NCBI GenBank assembly: GCA_031258155.1
Contig: JAIRNH010000040.1
Coordinates: 1-64,000, forward strand
Reading direction: 5' to 3'
DNA length: 64,000 bases
Source of the DNA: Helicobacteraceae bacterium
GTDB lineage: Bacteria; Campylobacterota; Campylobacteria; Campylobacterales; SZUA-545
Positions within the stretch are counted from its first letter, which is position 1. The number at the start of each line of letters is the position of its first letter. Shown here one piece after another: positions 16,958 to 24,908 of this stretch. Below the pieces are notes generated by a model, which was given only the letters and a program-made list of their open reading frames with translations, had not been told where the DNA came from and made no database searches. Both the position numbers and the translations under genes were made by a program.

Positions 16958-18741
16958 TGTGCGGCATAGCGGGATTTTACGAGCCAAACGCCCAAAAAGC
17001 GCAAACGCTCCTCAAGGCTTTAGCGCATAGAGGTCCCGACGACAGCGGCGTTTTTGAGGGCGATCTGATTACGCTGGTTCATCGCCGCCTTAGCGTTCAA
17101 GATATAGCGCTTGGCGTTCAGCCGATGACTAGGGGCGAGCTGACGATCGTCTTTAACGGCGAAATATACAACCATCTAGCGCTTCGCAAAAGCCTAAAGG
17201 CGGACTTCAAAACCAGAAGCGACACCGAAACGCTGTTGGCGCTATTTGAAGATCGCGGAGCGAAAGCGCTCGACGAGATAGACGGAATGTTCGCTTTCGC
17301 GATCTACAATAGGCGCGACAAAACGCTTTTTTTAGCGCGCGATCGTTACGGCAAAAAGCCGCTTTACTACTCGTTTCACAACGGGTTTATGTTTGCGAGC
17401 GAGATCAACGCGCTAACGGCGATAGCGAATTTCAGCGTTGATCGCGGCGCGGCGGAGGCGTATTTCGGACTTGGATTTATCCCTTTTGAGCGCTCCGTTT
17501 ATAAGGAAGTTTTCAAGCTAAACGCCGGATCGTGGTTGAAGTTGCGGCTAGATACCTTCGATATTGAGGCGAGACGTTTCTTTGTAGCCGCCGATCTTTA
17601 CGACATTAAACTGACCGACGAAAACGAGGCGATCGAGAGGATCGAGGCGGCGCTAAGCCAAAGCGTCAAAAGCCGCCTAGAATCCAGCGACGTAGAGGTT
17701 GGATCGTTTCTTAGCGGCGGGATCGACAGCTCTCTTGTAAGCTACTACGCCGCGAAGGAGCGAGCCGATCTAAAGACCTTTACCGTCCGCTTCAAAGGCG
17801 GCTTCGACGAATCGCCGCAAGCCGAAGCGATCGCCAAAATAATCGGCTCCAACCATACGACGATCGACGTAGCCTCAAGCCTAAAGGAGGATATAGAGAG
17901 CATACTATCGAGGTATGGCGAGCCGTTTTCGGACAGCTCGGCGATCCCTAGTTTCTACGTGGCGAAAGCGGCGCGAGAGCATGTCAAGGTCGCGCTAAAC
18001 GGCGACGGCGCGGACGAGCTGTTCGCCGGTTATCGCCGCTATGTTCCGATAGCAAACGGCTGGTTTCCCTCCGCTCGCCGTTTTAGTTTTTTGGCGAAAC
18101 TGCTGCCAAAACCTAGAACAAAATTGAGCGGTTATAACTATCTATACCGTTTGCTCGATAGCGCGAACGCGAAAACTCCGCTGGAGTTTTGGCGCAAAAC
18201 GCGATCGGCGATCCCGCTGGAGTTTAACCCCGATAATCCCGTAGCGGTCGAGATCGCCGATTTTCTGCAAACCTTGCCGCAACTTACGCCGCTTGCTTTA
18301 GCGTTGGTAAGCGATCAGGCGCTGCTACTGTTTGGCGATCTGCTGCCGAAAATGGACATCGCCGCGATGTCCGTCGCTTTGGAAACGAGAAGTCCGTTTC
18401 TAAGCCGCGATCTGGCGTATCTAGCGCCGCTAATCGACGATCGTCTTAAAATCAAAGGAACGAAAACTAAATATATTTTGCGCCGACTAGCCCAAAAACG
18501 GCTTGGCGATCGCGTCGCTAACGCGCCAAAACGCGGCTTTGAGGTTCCGCTTGCCGAGTGGGTCGAAAACGATCTTAACGAGCAAATAAGCGATCTAGTT
18601 TGCTCGCCAAACGCCTTTTGGCGCGACTTTTTAGACGCGAGCGCGTTAAACGCGCCGCTTGGACGCGAGGAGAGAGCAAAAGCGCTTTGGACGCTCTTTT
18701 GTTTCGAGGTATGGAACAAAAACAGACTATCGTCTTTTTAA
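16957..18741 (+). CDS. asnB: Asparagine synthase (glutamine-hydrolysing), class B
   Basis: 594 residues. The N-terminal glutaminase domain starts MCGIAGFYEP, so Cys2 is the nucleophile after Met removal. The synthase domain has the PP-loop SGGIDSS at 253-259. The start is a GTG overlapping the pglB stop. The usual reaction is aspartate to asparagine using glutamine and ATP. Members of this family inside glycan loci are often suspected of amidating sugar acids instead. Being between an oligosaccharyltransferase and a glycosyltransferase keeps both options open. Confidence 0.9.
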   Translation: MCGIAGFYEPNAQKAQTLLKALAHRGPDDSGVFEGDLITLVHRRLSVQDIALGVQPMTRGELTIVFNGEIYNHLALRKSLKADFKTRSDTETLLALFEDRGAKALDEIDGMFAFAIYNRRDKTLFLARDRYGKKPLYYSFHNGFMFASEINALTAIANFSVDRGAAEAYFGLGFIPFERSVYKEVFKLNAGSWLKLRLDTFDIEARRFFVAADLYDIKLTDENEAIERIEAALSQSVKSRLESSDVEVGSFLSGGIDSSLVSYYAAKERADLKTFTVRFKGGFDESPQAEAIAKIIGSNHTTIDVASSLKEDIESILSRYGEPFSDSSAIPSFYVAKAAREHVKVALNGDGADELFAGYRRYVPIANGWFPSARRFSFLAKLLPKPRTKLSGYNYLYRLLDSANAKTPLEFWRKTRSAIPLEFNPDNPVAVEIADFLQTLPQLTPLALALVSDQALLLFGDLLPKMDIAAMSVALETRSPFLSRDLAYLAPLIDDRLKIKGTKTKYILRRLAQKRLGDRVANAPKRGFEVPLAEWVENDLNEQISDLVCSPNAFWRDFLDASALNAPLGREERAKALWTLFCFEVWNKNRLSSF

Positions 18742-19829
18742 GCCATTTCGACGGCAACCTATATCTCTTTCGCCTGCCGATTATGCGCGCTCTGGCGCGC
18801 TCTGGTTGGCGGGTTGTAGCGCTTGTTCCAAGCGGGGAATATAGCGCCAAATTCGCCGAGTTTGGCGTGGAGCATATCGACTACAAGATCAACCGATCGG
18901 GGCTAAATCCCTTTGCGGAGGCGGCGGTTATTTTTCGTATTAGCAAAGCGTTAAAAAAAATCAAGCCCGATATTTTGCAGTGTTTTACGGCAAAACCCAA
19001 TATTTACGGCGCGATCGCGGGCAAAATCGCTGGCGTAAAGAATATTTACTGCGCGGTAACGGGGCTTGGATCGTTTTTTGCGGATAACTCGCTAAAATCG
19101 AAAGCGCTTAGAGCTATTATCCTGTTTGGCTATAAGATATGCGCGAAGCTTTGCGTAAAAATTTTATTTCAAAACAACGACGATCTTAATCTATTTGTCG
19201 ATAAAAAGATCGCCAAAAAATATAAGGTTTTGCTAATCGGCTCTAGCGGCGTGGATATTAACTACTGGCGAAAATCGCCCGAAGCGAAAAACGATAACGC
19301 GATCGCCGTTCTATTCGTAGGGCGGCTTATTAAACACAAAGGGATATTCGAACTATTAGAAGCGGCGAGAAATCTAAAGAGAAAGTTTGGCGAAAAGATC
19401 AAGTTTATTATCGTCGGCGGCGGCGACAAGGGTAACCTTTTTAACGCGAGCGGCGAGGCTTTTAGCGAATACGAGTCGATCGCGGTTTTTGAAGGCGAGC
19501 AAAAAGAGGTAAAACCATACTATGATCGCGCCGATATTTTTGTTCTGCCAAGCTATCGGGAGGGTATGCCACGCGCCGTTTTAGAGGCGCAAGCCATGAG
19601 TCTGCCCGTCGTAACGACCGACGCGATCGGTTGCCGCGACGCGATTGAAAACGGCGTAACGGGCATTTTAGTCCCCGTAGGCGACGCGGAGGCGATCGAA
19701 AAGGCGATCGAGCGATTGGTCGCGGATAAAACCTTGCGAAAAAAGATGGGCGAAGCCGCCCGCGAACGCGCCGAAAAACTATTTGACGTTAATATCGTTA
19801 TAAAACGCTATCTGACGCTCTATGGCTAG
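18711..19829 (+). CDS. GT4 glycosyltransferase, PglA-like
   Basis: 372 residues, GT-B fold. The start MEQKQTIVFLSHFDGNLY resembles the opening of C. jejuni PglA, and the middle (TAKPNIYGAIAGKIAG, VTGLGSFF, SSGVDINYW) follows the same family. The donor-site segment is LPSYREGMPRAVLEAQAMSL. PglA adds GalNAc to the lipid-linked sugar that PglB later transfers, so a role in building the N-glycan is likely, with unknown sugar. It overlaps the end of asnB by 31 bases. The ribosome site is close and weak (GAGG one base before ATG), suggesting translation coupled to asnB. Confidence 0.85.
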   Translation: MEQKQTIVFLSHFDGNLYLFRLPIMRALARSGWRVVALVPSGEYSAKFAEFGVEHIDYKINRSGLNPFAEAAVIFRISKALKKIKPDILQCFTAKPNIYGAIAGKIAGVKNIYCAVTGLGSFFADNSLKSKALRAIILFGYKICAKLCVKILFQNNDDLNLFVDKKIAKKYKVLLIGSSGVDINYWRKSPEAKNDNAIAVLFVGRLIKHKGIFELLEAARNLKRKFGEKIKFIIVGGGDKGNLFNASGEAFSEYESIAVFEGEQKEVKPYYDRADIFVLPSYREGMPRAVLEAQAMSLPVVTTDAIGCRDAIENGVTGILVPVGDAEAIEKAIERLVADKTLRKKMGEAARERAEKLFDVNIVIKRYLTLYG

Positions 19830-20000
19830 TCGCAAAACCGTCGTCGAATAGGCGGCGGTTTCAGCTTTTCGCGGCAAGCATACGAGACAAAAGACCGACC
19901 AATAATCGCGCGGCGCTTTAATATCCAAAGCCTCAAAGCAACCCAACGATCAACCAAACCAAAAACGAACAGGGGAACGCCCAATGTTCGCGCTTCTTCT

Positions 20001-20330
20001 CGTCATTCCATGCTCCCCGCCATTTCCGCCCCTCTTATTCGCTTCCGCGCAAGATATTCGTCATACCCGCGCGGAGCTATAGGGCGGTTTTTCTGCCCTC
20101 AATTGCGGAGGAAGGCGGGCATCTATCCTTTAATGATCGTTGGTATGGGTTCCCGCTTTAGCGGGTATGACAAGAGTGTGGATTTCCGTAATCCCGCCCG
20201 CCTTGCGCTCCTATCCGCACAGGCGCTTCGCGGGAATGACGGAGGTTCGCGTTTGTTTTTATTGAATTCCCGCAATCCTGCGCGATTAGGGGCGGTAGCG
20301 CGCGCTCCGCGCTGGGTATGACGGAAAAGC
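20001..20330. repeat. Cluster of degenerate intergenic palindromic repeats
   Basis: Related words recur in both orientations: CGTCATTCC at 20001, CGTCATACCCGCGCGGA at 20059, TCCCGCTTTAGCGGGTATGA at 20151, CGCGGGAATGACGGAGG at 20229 and GGGTATGACGG at 20314. Two units also begin alike (GATTTCCGTAATCCCGC near 20181, GAATTCCCGCAATCCTGC near 20264). Each unit looks like TTCCCGC ... GCGGGTATGACGG, a small palindromic dispersed element. Confidence 0.6.
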
Positions 20331-20339
20331 GAAAATGAT

Positions 20340-20384
20340 AAAAGCGCGGATACCAACCCTATCGGGTTATTTCGGCGCTTTTTC
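20340..20384 (+). terminator. Nested hairpin with T-run
   Basis: Outer stem AAAAGCGC / GCGCTTTTT and inner stem AACCC-TATC-GGGTT, ending in a T-run. It is terminator-like and 510 bases downstream of the glycosyltransferase stop. The A-run on the other side could make it work in both directions. Confidence 0.45.
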
Positions 20385-20704
20385 GCTCTAGCGCTACGTT
20401 TTGAGTAACCGCGCGCGGTTTCGCGCCTTTGCAAAACTATCCTCGCCAAAAAAAACTCAAACGCCGTTTTTAGCGGTTTGCCAGCCTTGCCTCGATACGC
20501 AAAATCCTACTCGCTCGCGCCCGCTTTTTTCGCCTCGCGGATTGGCGCGGATAACATAAGCGGCGCAGGTTATACCATCGCGGCGTTTTCGTAATTTGTC
20601 GCCCGCAATTTAGACGCGTTTTAATCGTTTGTGGATTAAAAAATAGGCGGATTTAGCGGCGTTTGGTTATATTTTCATCTAAATCTTTGCGTAAAAGGAC
20701 GGTT

Positions 20705-21877
20705 ATGATCCTATCGGAGCGTATTTCCCTAATGGAGGAATCGCTGACTCTGGCTATCGCGCAAAAAGCGCGCGAGCTTAAAGCCGCCGGTCGAGAGTCG
20801 ATAAACTTTTCGGCTGGCGAACCTGATTTTGACGTGCCGCAGGTCGTTAAAGAGGCGGCGATCGCGGCGATTAACGGCGCGTTCAACAAATATACCGCCG
20901 TCGCCGGTATCGACGAGTTGAGAGAGGCGATCGCGGGTAAACTAAAAAGAGACAACGGCTTAAATTACTCTCCTAAAAATATCGTGGTTAGCAGCGGCGC
21001 TAAGCATTCGCTTTTTCAGATCTTCGCGGTTTTGATCGATCGCGGCGACGAAGTTATAATCCCCGCGCCAGCGTGGGTGAGCTACCCCGAAATAGCGCGC
21101 TATCACGGCGGCAAAGCTGTAATAGTTCCTACGTTAGCGCAAAACGATTTCAAGATAACCCCCGACGAGTTAGCGGCGGCGCTTACGGATAAAACGAAAA
21201 TCGTCGTGATCGGCTCGCCGTCGAATCCTACCGGATCGGTTTATAGCCGCGAGGAGATCGCCGCTTTGGGCGAAGTCTTAAAGAGTAGCGGCGCGTTCGT
21301 GGTGAGCGACGAAATCTACGAAAAGTTAGTTTACGGCGTGAAATTCGCATCGAGCGCGTCCGCGAGCGACGATCTGTTTAGTAGAACGATCACGGTCAAC
21401 GGATTGTCGAAATCCGTCGCTATGACCGGCTGGCGACTCGGTTATTTTGCCGCCGCGAACGGCGAAATCGCAAAAGCCGTCGCTAAGTTGCAGAGCCAAT
21501 CGACCACAAACGCCTGTTCAATCGTCCAAAAAGCGGCGATCGCCGCGCTTGACGGACGAGCGGACGGCGATATAGAGGCGATGCGCCAAAGGTTTGAAAA
21601 GCGCCGCGATCTGGCGCTTAGGCTGCTGGGTAAAATCGACGGGCTAAAGCCGATTTTGGCGCAAGGAGCGTTTTATCTTTTCGTCTCGCACGAAGCGATT
21701 GAGAAGGATTCCATGAAATTTTGCATGAAACTGCTTGAAACGACGGGTGTGGCTACGGTGCCGGGCGCCGGATTTTTGCAAGAGGGCTATTTCAGAATGA
21801 GTTTCGCCGCAAGCGAAGCCAACATTGAAGCGGGGATCGAAAAAATCTCGGCGTTTGTTCGCGGATATCGGCGATGA
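20705..21877 (+). CDS. aspC: Aspartate/aromatic aminotransferase (class I)
   Basis: 390 residues, fold-type I PLP enzyme. The N-terminal arm opens with SLMEESLTLAIAQKARELKA, the cofactor-ring segment is FSAGEPDFDVP, and the PLP lysine is K236 in LSKSVAMTGWRLGY. It exchanges the amino group between aspartate or similar acids and 2-oxoglutarate. The ATG at 20705 has AAAAGGA 5-6 bases upstream and is preferred over a start at 20663. It overlaps the next gene by 4 bases (ATGA). Exact substrate range is not visible. Confidence 0.93.
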   Translation: MILSERISLMEESLTLAIAQKARELKAAGRESINFSAGEPDFDVPQVVKEAAIAAINGAFNKYTAVAGIDELREAIAGKLKRDNGLNYSPKNIVVSSGAKHSLFQIFAVLIDRGDEVIIPAPAWVSYPEIARYHGGKAVIVPTLAQNDFKITPDELAAALTDKTKIVVIGSPSNPTGSVYSREEIAALGEVLKSSGAFVVSDEIYEKLVYGVKFASSASASDDLFSRTITVNGLSKSVAMTGWRLGYFAAANGEIAKAVAKLQSQSTTNACSIVQKAAIAALDGRADGDIEAMRQRFEKRRDLALRLLGKIDGLKPILAQGAFYLFVSHEAIEKDSMKFCMKLLETTGVATVPGAGFLQEGYFRMSFAASEANIEAGIEKISAFVRGYRR

Positions 21878-22620
21878 GCGGTTTTATAGCTGCGGAAAAC
21901 AGCACGCAAGAGATTGCTAAAACCGCCGTTTTAGTCAAATCGCTAGATATTAACGTATTGATAACGGGCGAGGGAGGCGTCGGCAAAACGACGCTCGCGA
22001 AAGAGATTCTGCCAAACGCGGCGATCGCGGACGGAGAAAACGAAGAGGACGTAGAGCAACTATTGGCGCGGTCGGAATCGCTGATTATAGAAAACTTTGA
22101 TCGCCTCTCGAAAGTCGGTCGGTTGGAGCTAGACGGCAAACGTATCGTGGCGACCTCTTCGGCGACAATCGATCAGAGCGTTATCGATCGCTTTTTTGGC
22201 TTTACGCTTCGCTTGCCGCCGCTTAGAGAGCGCCCGAAAGACGTTCCCGCGCTGGCGCGGGCGTTCCTAGACGAGGCGAAGGCGATCTTAACGCTGGATA
22301 TTGATATAAATCTCGACGCTTTAGACGCGGATCTGAGCGATAACGCGCACTCGCTTCGCCGCGCGGTCTATTCGTATTTGCTGTTCGACGGCATTGGCGA
22401 AAAGGAGTTGCTAACGATTATGGAGCGGTTTTTGCGCGGCAAAATGAACGAAACCGGCGTCGGCGTTAATATCTACCGCGATTACGCTTATCTATACGAC
22501 AAACCGCTAATTCTAGCCGGACTTGACAAATACCGATCGCAGCTAAGGCTCGCAAACGCGCTCGGACTTAACAGAAACACGCTAAGAAAGAAGATCAATG
22601 GGCTTGGAATTGAACTCTGA
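21874..22620 (+). CDS. AAA+/Fis-type regulator-like protein lacking the sigma-54 loop
   Basis: 248 residues. Walker A is GEGGVGKTT at 32-40. The sensor region PPLRERPKDVPALARAFL is typical of NtrC-class activators, and a Fis-type helix-turn-helix ends the protein (LGLNRNTLRKKINGLGI). The GAFTGA loop that touches sigma-54 is absent and the AAA+ core is shortened, so it probably cannot activate sigma-54 promoters in the usual way. It lies in a three-gene unit with the aminotransferase (4-base overlap) and a PAS-like protein (23-base overlap). It may bind DNA as an accessory factor or repressor. Confidence 0.75.
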   Translation: MSGFIAAENSTQEIAKTAVLVKSLDINVLITGEGGVGKTTLAKEILPNAAIADGENEEDVEQLLARSESLIIENFDRLSKVGRLELDGKRIVATSSATIDQSVIDRFFGFTLRLPPLRERPKDVPALARAFLDEAKAILTLDIDINLDALDADLSDNAHSLRRAVYSYLLFDGIGEKELLTIMERFLRGKMNETGVGVNIYRDYAYLYDKPLILAGLDKYRSQLRLANALGLNRNTLRKKINGLGIEL

Positions 22621-23332
22621 GATTGAGCTAGACGGCTCGCGCTATCGCAACTGGATGGAATACGACTACAATCCGTTTTTTGTGTTCAACCAAAACGGGA
22701 TCGTAACGTATCTGAACCGATCCGCCGAGCTTTTAAGCGGCTACGAACCGATTAGAACCTTCAACGATCTGGCGCTTTCTTACGCGTCGATCGATTTCGG
22801 CTATAAAACCACCTTTATGCCGCTTAATTTTGGCAAGTTTCATTTTTTCGCGATCACGGTAGGCTACGAGGACGAAAACTCGATTGGCATCAAACTATAT
22901 CAAGCGCCTGCGATTAGAGAGAGCGCTATCGAAAAGATGAAAAATTGCAATCAAACCAATATCTACGTGCTGATCGACATCGCGATTTCGCTTGCTAAAG
23001 GGCGTTTGCAAGCGGCTTTGTTCCGCAACGAATTTGACCCCGCGATTCCGGAGTTTAAGCTCTCGCAAAATGATTTTACAAAGATTTTAAGAAAAATCTA
23101 CGACGGGTTCGATCCAAAATGTAAACTGATCGCCACTTCGCTCAAGCTAAAGGCGGGCGAGTTTTTACGCGCCGGAGGCGAAAAGTATCAGCTAGTCGAG
23201 CTTAGGGTAAGCGGCGCGCCCAGAATCGCCGATTACGACGATACAATCGACGCGCTTTCAAACGGCATCAATATAGCCGCTTCGTTTGAGTCGGATAGCG
23301 CCACGCTTGAAGTTCCGCTCGTAATCAACTAA
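22598..23332 (+). CDS. PAS-like domain protein of unknown function
   Basis: 244 residues. Residues about 25-50 (YNPFFVFNQNGIVTYLNRSA) are a PAS-type opening. The rest is mixed alpha/beta without a kinase, cyclase or DNA-binding motif. It starts inside the Fis-type gene and shares its operon, so it may be the sensor partner of that protein. No membrane segment and no signal peptide. The pairing is an inference from overlap only. Confidence 0.6.
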   Translation: MGLELNSEIELDGSRYRNWMEYDYNPFFVFNQNGIVTYLNRSAELLSGYEPIRTFNDLALSYASIDFGYKTTFMPLNFGKFHFFAITVGYEDENSIGIKLYQAPAIRESAIEKMKNCNQTNIYVLIDIAISLAKGRLQAALFRNEFDPAIPEFKLSQNDFTKILRKIYDGFDPKCKLIATSLKLKAGEFLRAGGEKYQLVELRVSGAPRIADYDDTIDALSNGINIAASFESDSATLEVPLVIN

Positions 23333-23342
23333 TCGCGCGCCG

Positions 23343-23373
23343 CTCCCCCGCGCGGATAAAGCGCAAGGGGGAG
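23343..23373. terminator. Bidirectional hairpin between convergent genes
   Basis: CTCCCCCGCGC pairs imperfectly with GCGCAAGGGGGAG across a short loop, in the 64-base gap between the PAS-like gene (plus) and the DUF945 gene (minus). It is strong enough to end both transcripts, though no T-run follows. Confidence 0.45.
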
Positions 23374-23396
23374 GGGGCGAAGTTTAGGCGCGACGG

Positions 23397-24827
23397 TTAG
23401 TCCAGCTCGAACTCGTCGTAATCGTCCTCGTAGTCGTCCTCATAATCGTCATACTGACGCGTTTGTTCCGGAAATAGTCCTTTGAATGGAAGCGGTTCGC
23501 CATGAATGTTCCATTGGTCTTTCTCAAAATGCGCCTCGGACTTCCAGACGTCGCCGTCTCTCTTAATGAAGCCGCTTGCCTCCGCCATGCCTAAAAACAA
23601 CTCGGGAACTTCTAACAATCCTAGCGCCGTTTGATGAACGGATAGATTAACGTCGATTATCAATTTGCCCGTCAGACTATTGATGTAATCCTTCGATAGG
23701 TTAAACGCCGGAAGCGTTACTTGCGGATCGGTCGTTAGCGTCGCGTAATAATTAACCGGCGCGTCGTTGAGCGAAAAACTGATCGTATTTGAAAAAATCG
23801 CCCCTTTATCGAACACGGCAATTATATCCGGAACTAAGCCAAAAATTTCCTCGTCCGCCCTCCGATTGTTTGCCTGCCGCGACTGAATAACCTCTATGCG
23901 CTTTTGTATCTCTTCGAGCGTTTTCGCGTCCGCTTTTACGATAGAAAAGGCGAAATAAGGCTTATCCACGATTATGTCTTGCTGATCGGGTAGAGCGTTT
24001 TTGACGCCCAAGAGGCTGAACTTATCAGCCGAGAACTCCACAACGCTGTCTATCAAACCGCCTTTTACCTTTTGGGCGCTTTTTATTTTCAGATTATCGA
24101 CGCTTGGATGAGCGGAGCCGCCCCTGCGGTTGACGTTTATGTCGATTTTGGCGATGGTAAATTCGGCTTCGCTGTCTTTATCTAAGCGACCGGATAAATC
24201 CCCGTTCGTTTTTAGCGCGATCTCGCTTATCTTGAAGTTTTCTTTACCCTCTTTAAACTCGATATACGGTTGCTCGGCGGTAAGGCTAATATCCGATTTG
24301 CCCTTTACGCTTATATCGATTGTTAAGGGTTTGATCTGTAAGGAATTGCTTCCGCGTTCATAGGATATATCGCGGGTAGCGTATTTGCCGCTAGTTAGCA
24401 AGTATGGAATGCCCGCGCTTTCGCCCTCCAGTAAAACGCCGTCTTTGATCGCGTCGGGCAACTCGTCGCGAATGGATTCAAGCGCCTCGCCGCTTATGCG
24501 AACCGCGTCGCGGCTTTTGAAAAGCGCCACAAACGGAGAGTCGCTCGTCAGATACCAACCAAAGGAAACGTCCGATTCAATCTCAAGCATGCTATGCCCG
24601 TCAAAGAGGTCGCCCGTAACCGCATAGACGAGCTTGGCGCCAAACAAACTTTTGTCGTAGCTAAGCTGCCGAAACTCAAGTTGCCCTTCGCTACCAAGCT
24701 GTTGGGCTAATTTAGCGTTGAGCTTTTCAAAATCAAGCGCTCTGCTCATAACAAGCCCCGAAACGATCGGGGCGACAATTGCGATAACGGCGACGGCGAT
24801 AATCGCGGCCGCGAGAATTTTCTTCAT
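23397..24827 (-). CDS. DUF945 (YdgA-like) membrane-anchored protein
   Basis: 476 residues. MKKILAAAIIAVAVIAIVAP forms an N-terminal membrane anchor, followed by a long periplasmic DUF945-type beta-rich body (FEKLNAKLAQQ, LEFRQLSYDKSLFGAKLVY). The C-terminus is a run of acidic repeats (DDYEDDYEDDYDE). The ATG at 24827 with AAGGA 5 bases upstream is preferred over 24866. Function of the family is unknown. The acidic tail looks like a recent tandem duplication of a 12-base unit. Confidence 0.8.
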   Translation of the reverse strand: MKKILAAAIIAVAVIAIVAPIVSGLVMSRALDFEKLNAKLAQQLGSEGQLEFRQLSYDKSLFGAKLVYAVTGDLFDGHSMLEIESDVSFGWYLTSDSPFVALFKSRDAVRISGEALESIRDELPDAIKDGVLLEGESAGIPYLLTSGKYATRDISYERGSNSLQIKPLTIDISVKGKSDISLTAEQPYIEFKEGKENFKISEIALKTNGDLSGRLDKDSEAEFTIAKIDINVNRRGGSAHPSVDNLKIKSAQKVKGGLIDSVVEFSADKFSLLGVKNALPDQQDIIVDKPYFAFSIVKADAKTLEEIQKRIEVIQSRQANNRRADEEIFGLVPDIIAVFDKGAIFSNTISFSLNDAPVNYYATLTTDPQVTLPAFNLSKDYINSLTGKLIIDVNLSVHQTALGLLEVPELFLGMAEASGFIKRDGDVWKSEAHFEKDQWNIHGEPLPFKGLFPEQTRQYDDYEDDYEDDYDEFELD

Positions 24828-24908
24828 TACAATCCTTGCCTTTGAATTTTGACGGCAGTATATCAAATAAAACTAATTTTCATGGCTTAAGTAAGCGGCG
24901 CAAGCTAG

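Larger units (their letters stand above)
19830..20704. other. 875-base gene-free region
   Basis: No supported gene on either strand. Short frames exist in both directions but have no ribosome site and are built from the repeats themselves. It contains degenerate palindromic repeats (about 20001-20330), a nested hairpin with a T-run at 20340-20384, and the upstream region of the aminotransferase gene. Confidence 0.7.

Noticed and set aside
20010-20449. Overlapping open frames of about 100 codons on both strands
   Set aside because: They are made of the intergenic repeats, have no ribosome sites and no protein-like composition.
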